NCBI RefSeq assembly: GCF_932526225.1
Contig: NC_064035.1
Location: 12,158,566-12,222,565, forward strand
DNA length: 64,000 bases
DNA from: Nematostella vectensis
Taxonomy: Eukaryota; Cnidaria; Anthozoa; Actiniaria; Edwardsiidae
Direction of reading: 5' to 3'
Below, one piece after another: positions 26,990-39,400 of this stretch (position 1 is its first letter; every line of letters starts with the position of its first letter). The notes under the pieces were generated by a model. The model made no database searches. It was not told the DNA's origin and was given only the letters and a program-made list of their open reading frames with translations. Position numbers and translations under genes: made by a program.

Positions 26990-28072
26990 GGTCAAGACGT
27001 TTTTTACCACCGGTGACAACCACTCATGACAACCACTCGTGACAAAATCACTGGTGACAAAACCACTGGTGACAAACAATAGTAAAACCACTCGTGAAGA
27101 ACACAAGCGTCTTGAAAACTTTTCGTAACAATAATTATCGTTGATAAGTTACAGCCAAGTTTGTTGTTGCGCGACCACGGCGAATCCAAATTCCTTTTCT
27201 CGTCTGGGAATAGCGCGTAGTCAATCAAAAGGTTTGGGGGCAGTTTGTCTGGTTTTGGTTTGGTTGACTAACGCGCTAATTATGGATTCTGGGAGGTCGC
27301 GCAACAACAAATTTGGCTATAAGAGGCCATTAAAAAAGAAAGAAAAATATGTTCAATTTAACTCAACGCTTGATCATAAATTCGAAGTGTTATAGAGACA
27401 TTGTTCGGGTCTTGGTAAGATCTTTCCTCCACGTTTACTACATTAAGATATCAACATTTTCCAGGAAAGAAATTAACAGAATACCACCCGTGACAATTGG
27501 CTTTTATTCAAAAGCAATTGATTCGAATCAAACCAAACTCATATAGATGAAGAGTCTTAGTAAGATCTTTCATCCCTGTTAATTACACTGAGATCGCACT
27601 AATTTCATTTGCTATCGAATTAAAGCCAATTGTCACGAGTGGTATATAGCGATCTCAATGTAATTAACGTGGATGAAAGATCTTACCAAGACCGGGATTA
27701 GGGCAAATCAGTAACACATACTTTTCGAGCACGGCGCCCTAAACTTGAAAAAAATATGTATATATATTATAAGTATTTTTTAAGGTTAACGTCTAATCTT
27801 GTTACTGGCAAAATATCAAAAGTGTTCTATTTATTGCTATAAAGTTATGGTGCTAAATGAAAAACTGTCCGTAATTGGGGCAATACACTGTAGTATGTAT
27901 TGACAGCCTCATTAGAAATAAATTTTCTAGCACACCCCCCCCCCCCCCCCATATCTTAGTATGAATGAACAAGCGCCGCATTCCCTGACAGGCGCCCTAA
28001 ATGTATATAAATAACACCGCGATACTAAACAGAATACCAAAGAAACCCGTGGAGTTTTAACCCGCAGCGAGT

Positions 28073-28103
<31 letters not shown>

Positions 28104-28640
28104 CAAAAAAAACATTACTATTTTTAAGTATTCTTTATTTCCCCTCGAGGTCTGAAACCTCGTTACCAAGTAACTTAGGTAACCGGAATAAAATAGTATG
28201 AAATGAACATTTACTTTCATGTTTCTCAGAATATAAAATTGAACACGAAGTTGCGTATAAGGATTTGATCTAAGGATTTAATTACACAAATACTTTTCAT
28301 GTTTATGGTATGACATTTTTTTCCTGCTTCGAAAAATCTAAGCTGCTGATAAAAATGCCGACAACAAACTTATAATTGTTAAACAATGAAGCAAATTAAT
28401 AATTACGTTATTTTTTATAGTGCTAAAGTATTGAGTTAAATTGTACGTTTGTATCTTTAGATTTATTAGAATAAGCGGTTGAGAAAAAGCCTATGTGTAA
28501 TGGAAGAAAATTATTGTCACGAACGGTCTTCAAATAGTAGCTGTCACACGAGAGGTTTTGTCACCAGTGGTTGTCACCAATGGTTTTATCACGGGTGGTT
28601 GTCACATGTGGTTGTCACCAGTGGTAAAAAACGTTTTGAG
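26990..28640. mobile_element. Foldback-like element with repeat-rich inverted ends
   Basis: The left end (about 26995-27114) and right end (about 28540-28640) are inverted relative to each other. Both begin with ACGTTTTTTACCAC and continue with clusters of a 14-bp motif of the form ACCACTGGTGACAA. Several units are present at each end. The 1.4-kb interior has no long frame. Such ends are typical of foldback or non-autonomous DNA elements; the class is inferred. Confidence 0.6.
27406..27697. repeat. Imperfect palindrome of about 290 bp
   Basis: Outer arms match over GGTCTTGGTAAGATCTTTC (27408-27426) and its complement near 27675-27693, followed by less perfect pairing (TCCACGTT, ACATT-AGAT). 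Inside are CCACCCGTGACAATTGGC and GCCAATTGTCACGAGTGG, also facing each other. A third partial arm starts near 27553. It is nested in the foldback-like element and shares its GTGACAA motif. Confidence 0.7.
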
Positions 28641-28699
28641 TCTAGTAGCAAAGTTTCGTTAGAAATGGAAAAAGAGCGCCTGAAAACAGTGGACTTGCG

Positions 28700-28939
28700 C
28701 TAAGAGATCACGTGACCTTTCTGGGCCGCAAATTTAAACCGAAATAACCACAGAAATGACTGCGCCCGCCACCTGTGAACGACGAAAAAACTAAATCCTT
28801 AAATGAAACTAAACCCTTTAAAAAAATACTGGCTTTTTTCGTAAGCGCTGATTAAGTTGCTTTTTGTTGCTGTTATTTTGCCACTAAAAAGCCTGAGCGC
28901 GCGCTAGTTTGCCACCCAAACAGTCACGTGATCTCTTAG
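28700..28939. mobile_element. 240-bp MITE-like element, perfect 17-bp TIRs
   Basis: The ends are CTAAGAGATCACGTGAC (28700-28716) and its exact complement (28923-28939). The interior is non-coding. The size and perfect terminal repeats fit a miniature inverted-repeat element. Target duplication is not evident. Confidence 0.7.
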
Positions 28940-29174
28940 TATCAGTCCCATTATAATACTTTATAGTGTACAAAGTGACGATCACCCCATCTACTTTTCT
29001 GGAAAGTCTTCCCGTGCTCGTTTGTGTGCGTGTGTGTTTATCTCCGTGGTTACGCACAGCACATCGTCACGTATTTGAAAAATAAAACTCCAGCCTGTCC
29101 GTTAAGTCACACAAACAACTGGGTCTCAAATTTGTATTTCTTAAAACATTTGCATCACAATTCAAATACCCTGG

Positions 29175-32100
29175 TTATAGGGCCGTGACAGACATCGATA
29201 AACTGGAGGGGGGGGCACGATACAAGGGTCTTGCTACTTTACCTGAGTGAGACTGGGGGCGTCTTGAGTCATCGAAATCAAATGATTGTCTAACGGAGCC
29301 ATCGTTAACCGAACAGAAGGATGGCCTAAGTGATCCAGCGTTAATTGTGTGCTCCGAGCAGATGGTCGTCTTGTCCGAGTCGTCCGTCGATGATACACGT
29401 GATCTCACACGAGCAGTAAGGTGTGGTACCAGCAAGTATCCGGGGGAGGGAGGGAGGGATTCGCCGTCGTAATCGCTGAAATACGATGATGTCCAAGATA
29501 AACTTCGATGAAACTCGCGCCGTGCTCGAAGATTCATCGGAGAGGACTCTGAGCATTCCGTGGCGCTTGATGTTCTTCCGAAGTCTTTGAAACTTTTCGT
29601 GTCGCTATCAAGTGAGGGATTACGCTTTACAATAGTTGGTATTGGAGACTGCGTCACTTTATGATTGAGGTTATCTAAAAAATATATAATTACATCTAAG
29701 AATACCAAAAGTGCAGTTTTTAAAACCTTAATTAATATCTGATTTTATTTACCCTCCCCGATATTCATGACAACTACTTTGAAGATTGACGGGCAGTAAA
29801 CGATGTTTTTTTTTTGTTGTAATGGTGTTCGACTTGGGCGCTAAGGGTGTTGCTCAATAGAATTGCGCCCCTTAGGTTCGAAATGTATGTTCTCGAGTAT
29901 ATTGTATGTGGCTTTTACTCTGCACTAATGCCTTTGGTATCTTTTTTCTTAACTTTCACTCTATTTTTGTTATCGTGGGCTTCAGTGGTTTAAAGAATTA
30001 GCAATAACTGATGTAAATTGCGAAGATATTACCTGCTTGTTCAGCTCTAGTCTTCCTGATCCTCGCCCTGAAGCGAGCAGTAGCGAGGGCAGTCACGCTG
30101 ATCTCTCGTAGAGTCATTTGTTTTCGCTCAAACTCTGAGATCTCCCGGTAATCGGCATCTACGCATAAGAGAGGGTGTCACCTTAGTGTTACAATGGCCT
30201 CGCGTGACCTGCTTCTTGTCACATGATAGGCTTAACTGACGTCATGTGACATGAAACCATGTGACCTTTGTTTCAGATGACCCCACGTGACGCACTTTAT
30301 GTAACATGACCTCGCGTCACGTATTATGTAACATGCTAGGCTTAACTTACGTCATGTGACATGACCCCACGTGACCTTTATTTCAGATGACCCCACGTGA
30401 CGTACTTTATGTCACATGATCTCGCGTGACGTACTATGTCGCATGCTGGGCTCAACTTTACGTTAAATGTTTTTTTATATATGACTTGGTATTGCCTGAT
30501 AGGTGGCAAGACTCACCAAAGTCGAACTCGCCGTTGAACGTAACGCAAAGCGCTCTGGGATGCCTGATGATAAACCAATAGGCGCGTCTGTAGTGTTTCC
30601 TAATAAAGGCATGTAACAATGGATTGAGGAGAAGACCTATCAGCACTGCGTGTAGCTGGTAATGTGCGACTGCGGAGTGTTTCATCGACACTGCCCCTAT
30701 GTGCTGCAGCGTCACTAGTACCTAGAAACGATCACAACGTGACGATGAACTATTAACGTGGGTGAGTGATGGTAAAATAAATATCTATATGTATACATTT
30801 CAGGGGCGGATACGGGGGGTGGGTTGGGTGAATATCCACCCCCCTTTTTGAGTAAAAAAAAATGAAAAGTTACTTTGCTTAAAGGAAATAAATGTCTGAG
30901 GGACGGAAGGTACTGTCCATTTTTCTTTGCCTGCTTGACTTTGCTGACGCGACGAATCCAATTCTGCGTGAGGTCTTGTTAGATCTACGTAGTGGCCACT
31001 GGATCAGTTATATGCTGTCTATCCACCCCCCATTTTGAAATCCTGGATCTGCCCCTGAATTTATAATTGAATTAATTGAAATCTGTACCACTCAAGGAGG
31101 TGGCCCAGTGCAGTTGTCGGAAATTTACTTCGAACATAAAACCCAAAACTACATTGGTGTTGTGGACAGACTCATCATTATCAATTATTAAATGACTTAT
31201 GTACACACCATACACATCGCTATTATAGTGTATATAGTAATTTAAACAGCATATAGATAACATAGGTTTATCATTTAAGTTCCACAACTAGATACTGTAT
31301 AAGCTAGGAATACAATGACAAGACATGGTAATGAAGTGATTATTATCTGTTGCCCCCCGAGAACGTTTTTCCCCCATTACCATGAAATACTATGTTATTT
31401 GAAATTCGTCAAGAAACCTTTTATATTAGGAACAAATTAAAACCACGTAAACAGGCGCGCGCACCCGTTTTCCACCTTTTTGGGGGCTCCTATACTACTC
31501 TATACCCAGGGCACCACCTCGTCAGTTTCGAGGTCCTCGTTTTATTTAAGGCGCTGTTTTATTTGATTATCGCGTCTCTTGTTTCTAAATGGGTAACTTT
31601 TTGCTCCATTTGTCTGGTACTGTCTAAATGTTTTTTCAAGCCCACCTACCTGGCAAACCAGCGAAAGGTCATTCTTTCAGACTTTCACTGTGACAAAACT
31701 TCTGTTTCCGTGAACCAATCAGTGATCGAATATTTTGTCATGTCTCCAGAATCACAAAAATATAAGTCTAAGGCAGATCTTATAGTCTGTAGTTTTATAT
31801 GATGTGTCATGCTGACCATCAGAGAGAAAATAAAAAAGTAAATGAGATAAAAGGTGGCAATCGCGATGTGTGAAGCAACAGTAGTGACTTGGGAAAATCC
31901 AATTGCCTAATCGTCTAAACCCCCCGGCCACATCTTCTCCCCCGCCCAATATAATTAAAACATGGAAATGAAATGAGACTTTTAAGTGGTAGTGTTGTTT
32001 TTTTTGCCTGGTGTTTTCACGAAAACGTACAACCCGTTTATTTGTCGTCGGTAAAGTAATGTAATATGATTGTTTTTTTTTTGTATTACGCTAAGACAGT

Positions 32101-33488
32101 GGCTAAGGTTTTACAAATTTGGAGAAGTCACAAAGGAACGAAATCGAGCGTTAAATTGTATAATTCGTCGATAAGTACTTGCAGTGTTTTGTTATTAAGA
32201 AGATTTTCTTACTTTGCGGAATAGTAAATCGCTTTCTGCACTTAATAAAAAAAACAAACATGGATTAGAATGAGTAATATTTGTTCTGGTCTCGCGTTTG
32301 TTTATCCGGATGTTATTCATTTTTTTATTTTTTCTATGTATTTTTTCGATTCTGGGATATCAAAAAATGAGGAATGATTTTGTACTTTGCAGTTCCCTTC
32401 ACTGCTCCATATACCCTCTGCTCTACTCGCAGTCTGATAATAGGTATTCCCACATTCTAGTTCTAGCGCTAAGATAATTATAATAGATGAAAAGCAATTC
32501 AATATATTTTTTCTACGCCTTTTCGCATTGTTGTTATAAGGTCTCTTAGAATTCTCGAGAGAAAAAAAACACGCTTAGAATAAAATTTCTCGTCATATTT
32601 GCATGTGCATGTGACGCATGACATCGATTAAAGTCGCATAATTACCGTGCTTACCTGAATAGGGAGGAAACAAAGTGGAAAGTAGCAGGACACAGCTGAC
32701 ATGAGTTTCGCGTACTTCAAATCGTTTCTTCTCTGAGAGTGATTGCGCGGTGGACGCATTGAGAATGATAGCGGGCGCTCGCCGACGCTTTCGACGGGGG
32801 CAACATTTTTCCCGCGCTGATGTCGTCTTTTAACAAAATAAACCACCACGCCGATATTACATAGAAGAACGACTAGTACAGCTAGCCCAGTGTCTATGCT
32901 GCATAGGATAATGTACGTAGTAGTCAAGGTTTTTGCGTGTTGCTCTGCCAACCAATGGAAAAAGCATAGCGGCCACTCGGAAGTGTGAATTTTGTGCACT
33001 TTTAAAAGTATCCCGGAGAAGGGGATTAGGGCCAGTGCTAAACTGTACACTCCGGACAGGCCCACGGCATATCTAGTAGGTCGAATGAGGATTTTTGATC
33101 TATAGAAAAAAGGCTTGGAAATAGCGAGGTATCTGTCAATAGCAACTAGAGAAGCGACCAGCATAGAAAACTTGAATAAAAACATTGATAAAAAAGCGCT
33201 CATAAAGCACGCAGCTTTGCCGCCTGCCCAAGAACCAGTCGATCCGTACATCACTAGAAATGGTAGCACTAAAACTGGTGTCGCGAGGTCTGTTGCCGCT
33301 AAAACGCCAAGAAGTAGGTCGGTTGGCTTTCTCCGCTTCTTTTTCCCAACAACGCATAATGTAAGTACATTCCCGGCTATAACAACAAGCGAAGCCAGAG
33401 CAAAATACACCGCTGATGCACATCTCTGGTTGGCTGTAATAGAACCGCCTGTAATATCACTACCATTGTACCCTAGGGACGATTCCAT
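29175..33488 (-). CDS. Class A (rhodopsin-family) G protein-coupled receptor, 554 aa, 4 exons
   Basis: Exons: 33488-32655, 30721-30517, 30158-30033, 29674-29175. The first exon holds TM1 to TM6: GN in TM1 (N40), D67 in TM2, conserved Cys94 before TM3, and IDRYLAISKP (117-126) as the DRY-type motif. TM7 (LLLNPLLHAFIRK) follows in exon 2, in place of the usual NPxxY. The N-terminus has an NGS glycosylation site and no signal peptide. The long C-tail (about 210 residues after TM7) is Ser/Thr- and Arg-rich, consistent with phosphorylation and arrestin control. The TM3 region faintly recalls prostanoid or other small-ligand receptors, but the ligand is unknown. A GT donor at about 29242 (CACTCAG/GTAAAG) could splice the last exon further. 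As drawn it reads to a stop at 29175. Confidence 0.8.
30199..30460. repeat. 110-112 bp tandem repeat dense in CACGTG and TGACGTCA-like sites
   Basis: Units begin CTCGCGT at 30199, 30311 and 30421 (the last partial). Each contains copies of CATGTGAC, CACGTGAC and a TGACGTCA or TTACGTCA site. It lies in the GPCR intron between exons 2 and 3. The palindromic sites match E-box and CRE consensus sequences, but function is not shown. Confidence 0.8.
30801..31057. mobile_element. Short element with CAGGGGCGGAT inverted ends
   Basis: It begins CAGGGGCGGAT and ends ATCTGCCCCTG, an imperfect terminal inverted repeat. Inner C- or G-rich stretches also pair (GGGGGGTGGGT with CCACCCCCC). It is 257 bp, non-coding, and lies in the first GPCR intron. 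CAGGG-type ends are seen in hAT-like elements, but I see no matching 8-bp target duplication. Confidence 0.55.
31058..32654. other. GPCR intron 1, remaining sequence
   Basis: About 1.6 kb of AT-rich sequence. I see no exon with conserved protein text on either strand and no obvious repeat. Confidence 0.5.
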
Positions 33489-36403
33489 GCGAGCTTCTCG
33501 GCGGCGGCATTAGCGAAAACGCGAATTTCTTTCACACGATTAATTAACGGTCCGTTATGCTTAGTGGGATGTGATGCTTTCCATACGTATCCACCTGGCT
33601 TCGACTCGATGGCAGTTGAGACCGCTTTAAGATCGGCTCCTCTTCAAACGTCACGTCTCTTCTTACGATAAACGGATAATAAAGGCACAAGAAGGAAAAT
33701 GATTTGGGACGAGACTAGAGCGCATATCTTGTTTAACTGTCATGATGACGTCATACCGCCGTTAAGTTGAGCCGTGATGAGGAGTTTCCTTTTGTTTCCG
33801 TCTAATTTTGACACGAAAAAAAAACTACTAGTGTCTCCAATTTACGATCTCTCTCGTCTTAGCGACAATGTAGTCGCGATAATGACTGAATTAAAACACT
33901 AACAGGATGATCCAAGCAATGGCGTCAAAGCCATTGGAGAAAATGCGTTCATTTAGCAAATGCTTTACGTGCTATTGAAAACACGGTGATTACCGTTTCG
34001 ATAACAGGTATTGTTGGCCCGTGCCCGGTGACACAGGCTTATTTGATTTTTAAAGGACTCCTCACAACTTTGCTAGATTTTACTGCTTAGATGTTACGAC
34101 TTCCTAAAGTTACGCATTAGTCCCGGAGTGCAATTGAGATATATTGACTGTGTTTTTATGAGAGTATTTTAAATTCAAGCTGCTCCAGATATCCAAAGTG
34201 CGATCTGTAGGATTAAAGATAAACTTCCCATTTAGACTTCCACCACAACCGATGTTCTCATGAAAAAGGAACTAAGTACTTGATAAAATTCACCATCAGA
34301 CACAGTGAGGAAGGATCTCGCCTTGAATCTTCGCCTTTTCACGAAATAATCTTTTCCTCGCAATATCTTTTATCTGTTTCTGATTTGTTAACATCTTTTT
34401 CACGAACTTCAGTTAACAAATAATTATTCTGTATTCCTGAATATTGCAATACTGATAAACTCTGAGACTGTTATGATATGAGTAAAACTAATCATCTTCA
34501 TATATATGCCTTTCTTATCTGATATGAATTCTTGATCCGAAAAAAAAATCTGCGCGACCCCAGGGGGCTAGTAAACCTGCGGAAGCAGATACACCCCCTT
34601 TTTTTTTTATAAGAACCCCTTTTTTTAGAACGTCCAGGCTGAGAGTTCACCATTATATAAGAACATGCTAAGAGCATGCCGAGGCTGAGATAGCAGATTT
34701 TTTTTTTCTTTTATAGTCCTGACGCGTTTTAAAATGCAGAATATAGTAACAACATTATTGCTATCGATCATTAGTGTAATTCTCTTCCTAATAATTCATT
34801 GAGTATTATATCCTTATATATATACACTAAAACTAATAACATGAGAAAACACTTTGTTATGATCAACAGCACCTATATTTCGGCTGTGTACAACAGCCTT
34901 TCTCAGGGTGACTTATATGCTAAAATTTAAGAACATCGTAAAGAACATATTCCGCTTAAAATGTCCAAAAAATAAGAACGGCCCAGCCTCAACTGAAAAT
35001 TAGACGTTCTTATAAAAATAGAGTGTAACGATTTTATTTTATGGGTTTATGGGAGGGGGGGGGGGGGGGGGGGGGGATCAAGACTTTGTCGTCGCCGTTA
35101 GGCGCAAAGTTCGTGCCCCGCCTGCCTCTGCTCTGTGCCACCGACCTTTGTCACTTTTGTTTTCCCACAAAAGGGTTATATAGTTTGTTTACATTTGAAA
35201 ACCTTATCCCTGACACTAGATGCAATCCCAAACAATCGTTTACAGTTTCCATTTTCCCTTTAGCACCACTCCCTATAACTCACAGTCGTCTCAACGCAGT
35301 TAATCTACAGTCCTGAGCGAGTGTTCAACAGAATAAGAAGGCAGATACTCGATGTAGTTACCCACCCCTCTGTAACAGACCCGGCGAAAGCTAGATTTTC
35401 GTCAGGTTTTTTTGAGAACTCACTGGGTTCGAAAGTTTCACCGGGTCAGCTGATTTTTATTTACCGCCGGTCATTTAACTTACTCGTCGGGGAAGAAAAA
35501 AACTGTTCGGGTTGATTTAGAAATTTCCGGGTAGGCCGTCGGGTTTGGTTTCGCCGGGTCTGTTGGGAACCTACAGTCCTCAGTGAGTGTTAACAGGAGC
35601 AGACACTCGACAGGCTGTTTTGGACAATTCATCGATAAATAATTGCAGTTTTTTGTTTTGATGACTTTTTTTAATGTAAGACGTGACAGTTCAGGTCGAA
35701 TTGGGTAGAAAGTGAATTTATTGTCGCTATTAATGAGACTGTTCTTGTTGTTACATTTGTTCTCTTCCGGCCACATGACTTAGTATGTCCTAATTTTTTT
35801 TTGGCGTCGCATTATTCACTTGACGCCTGCCAGCTCCACTTTTCAAATGCCTTAGATCGCTGGTATAATTTCGCCAATTTTATTTAACAATTATACCATT
35901 TCCATTAAGGTGGATAGTGGCGAAATCGCTTGTTTTTGCGAGGTTCCCGAGTTTTATATATTACCACCTAGGCCTATACTATTATTCAACAAACTAAACC
36001 AGCTGGGTGGCTATCCTCCTAGATGTTGTCTCTCTCATTTTATAATACAATATCTTCAAAATAAGAAATTAATAAGATTGAATAATATCGATTTTTTTTA
36101 TTTATTTCATGTACATAAAATTTTCACAAACGTCCAGAGATAGTTAACAGTTTTCCCCAGTTATTTACAATAGTCTACTGAAGCTTTGAATATAATAACA
36201 AAATTACATTCTAAAAAAGATGGAAAGGCAATTTATGACTGAAAGTTTGGAAATTTCCCTATAAAGCACTAGCCTACAGGTAAAGAGCTCTACTGGCTTG
36301 GGTCTAATTTACACAACAAAAATGACTTGTTGAAATTCAGGGGTAAAGCACTTCATATACACTTGCTTGGGTCTATAATTTACTAAACATAAAATGGCTT
36401 GTT
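33489..36403. other. Spacer between GPCR gene start and SPAG6 3' end
   Basis: It contains the GPCR promoter region (not resolved), a long G run at about 35055-35078, and a direct duplication of a CTACAGTCCT-GAGTGTT block at about 35307 and 35570. Minus-strand AATAAA signals (TTTATTTATT on plus, 36097-36106) lie about 300 bp past the SPAG6 stop. Degenerate repeat debris occurs at 34550-35030. No gene is supported. Confidence 0.5.
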
Positions 36404-39400
36404 CTAAGCGACTGGTTGATACTGTTCCACTCTTTCCAGAAGGCGATCAGAGTAACCAGGAGAGTAATATCTGCAAACGGAACAGACAAATTGGAATCAA
36501 ATTCTTGGCAATTCGAATGTCTCATATGAAGCAACAGAAATGTACATACACCCCTCCCAATCCCTAGTGTTAATACTCAAAACACCTGAATGGGTATTTT
36601 CCCTTGCCCGCAAATGTAAAACAAACTTAGAAACACGGTACCTGACGATCTCCTCAGGATAACAGTTATTGATGGTGTTAATGTATTCGTGGAGTGCGGA
36701 TCCCGGCTCTGCCTTGATCTCCTGAACTTTTTTGAGCCCACCGCTAGTCACAAACAGCCTACGGGCCTTAGCATCATGTGGCAAGACCTTGGCGAATTGT
36801 CCAACAACATGCTTCAGGATGTTAGGTGGGGCATCGTGGAGAAGGGGTTCTAGTGCCGGCAGATGTGTACACTTTTGAAGGATGTTCTTTAATGCTTTTT
36901 TGGCCTGGGGATTTGAAAAAGAACAGTTTTAAAGAAAAATGTGCCTGAAACAATGCTGGCTTTGTCAACAAATTACGAGGGATATCTGACAGTGACATGA
37001 CCCATCCATGAGTATCCAAAGAGCATGTGTATGACCAGCCTGGAACTAGTCGTAGGTTGTGCATATGACTATACCTTTGTTTGTAAGTCCTCAGAGCTGT
37101 CAGGTCGAAGGTAGCACTGAAGCAACTTTGGGAGGACATTGGCAACAGCAACAGCTTTAGCGTGCTCTGGAGTATGGCGGCCAATCTGGCCAAGCGCCCA
37201 TGCTGCTGCAGCCTGAAAAAGATGACTTGTGTTTCAAACTTCTGTCTTATATATGAGAAAAAGATACTCAGATGGCTGAACAGCTGGGAGCAAGGTTAGA
37301 GTATAAGGTGTTTATATAAACATATATCAAACAAATATCAACCAATGTTGCTTTCGTTTTTCTTCATCTTTGGTAACGCCAATATAGCCTTTCCATTAAC
37401 CAGCTGGCACATACACAGGGGAGGGGTGTGTGCAGGGTGTCTCCCAGGGTATCCCCCTTGGCTACCAAAAAGTGTGTACTTTCTTATTGAAGGGTTGTCA
37501 AACCCAAATCTTTTTCCATGATACCTGTGACTGTGCACCCCATTTAGCAATCCTGCACCTTATCATCCCTATACAAAAAGTCATTTATTTTTTTTTTTTT
37601 TGGAAAAGAATATCCCCCTGCCCATGCCCTCCTGCAAATGGTTGTGAAACGCATTTGACTAGCGGCAATATTGACTAGGGGTGAAAGGTGTCATATTAGG
37701 AAGAGGTATTTTAATAATCAATTGAAGCTTCAAGAAGAATATCATAGCACTGAGATTGACTTATTAGAAGGAACTTTGATGCTCTGAAACCAGGGTAAGG
37801 TAATTAACATGCTGAAAAATACATACCTGTATGTGATCTTCTGACTCTTCAGCTATTGAAATCGAAAGCTGCACGACTCCCTGAAATATCAAAGAAGGCT
37901 TTCTATTAAATCAGATGCTCTATTTCACAATGTGACAGGCTTAACCATAAATAAAATATACATACAAATGGAAATGCAGTACTGGCTATCAGAAAAGCTT
38001 AAAGCTAAACGAATACCAAAAAGCCATTTGAGAAACTATAGTGAAAAAAAAGATTGCAAGACATTTTAGAAAATAAGTGATATTTATAGATACAGTAGGC
38101 TTAGTTTTCTTACCTTGGAGACGATCACTGACATAGCTAGATTTTCAGAGTGTGCCGCAACATATCCCAGCATCATAACTCCAGGCAGACGAACATTTCC
38201 ACTTTTATCCCCGACATAATCTACCACAGCAGCTACTCCTCCTGCGTTGACAATCAGCTGAGCAAGCTACAGAGAACAAAGACACTAAGATCATATTGCC
38301 TGTTATATAATTAGTACCTGGAAAATTGTTAGTTACATACCTCAGGTGTGTGTTTGGCAATCTCTCTGATAAGTGTGGCTACATTTTTGCACACATACTC
38401 ATCGGGATCTGGAATTGTTAAAAAAATATCACTTCATTATAATTTAATCTTAAGTTTAAAGGCTTTTCACATGTTCATAGGAATACTCCAAAACACCACA
38501 TTATATGGAGTGGGTAAACCCAAAATAAAGACTTTCCAAATTATACACTATGTATATGAATTCTAGTTTGTTAATTTGTTTAGGGGGGGCTAATAGCGGT
38601 ACGTAAATCCGCCGATCCGCTACATTTTTGGGACAAATCCGTGGATCCGCAGATATTTTTAGATCCGCATGGTTTGACAGATAAACAATAGCATCGACCG
38701 AAATTCATTTAAAATCCGAAATTGGACAGTCGAAGCAGTCAAAATCCGAGATCCGCGCCCAAATTGTCGACAGATCCGTGATCCGCCGTATTTCCAAAAT
38801 CCGCCAATCCGCTGAAATAATCATCAAAATCCGTAATCCGTGAGCATTTTGGGGCCGAATCCGCCGATCCGCCAACCTATTCACCCCCCCGTTTAGACTT
38901 GCTGTATAACAGTAAGAGTAAAAATATTTCTTTGTGAACTAGTGGACAATGAAAAAAACTACCTTTCAAGCAATTCAAAACAGCAGGAAAGATTTCTGCC
39001 TCAACAACCATTTCTGCAAGGTCTACAGAATGCTTCGCAATCTGGCTTAGAGCAGAGAACACTTGACGCTGCAATATTAAAATACAAAAATGTGATTTAA
39101 AAAATGGAAATAGTAATTTATAAAATTGCTTAAATTATGTTATATGTTCTCAAACATACCTTGAGTTTTGCATCAGTATTGAGAATCATTTGAGCAAGAT
39201 GGGCAATGGCACCAGCATCAACCACTGTCTGAGCAAGCTTACAAAAAAATGAACAAATAATTAATAGAGAACTTGGCACTGGGATAATAACATTTAAGTT
39301 ATACAGTATTGTATGTTTCTTATAATTTTGAAATTGCATGTGTTTGATTTAAATACAACTTATTCAACTCTTTATGGAATTCTTGTACAAAAAAGTCATC

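Larger units (their letters stand above)
26266..29174. other. Gene-free spacer between kinase and GPCR genes
   Basis: An AATAAA at 26446-26451 is a good polyadenylation signal for the kinase gene, 180 bp after its stop. Beyond it lie short homopolymer tracts (C run near 27940, T run near 28080) and the repeats listed separately. No protein-coding exon is convincing. Confidence 0.6.

Noticed and set aside
31392-31802. 136-codon plus-strand frame
   Set aside because: No family features, lies in a GPCR intron, composition like the surrounding non-coding DNA.
33115-33513. Plus-strand frame opposite GPCR exon 1
   Set aside because: Shadow of the GPCR coding exon, which has clear seven-transmembrane features on the minus strand.
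34855-34925. Hammerhead-like motif (minus strand CTGAGAAAGGCTGT...ACAGCCGAAA), as in some Penelope-like elements
   Set aside because: The stem and GAAA are present, but the core CUGANGA is not satisfied (A in place of the essential G), and no cleavage-site stem is clear. Probably decayed repeat debris.
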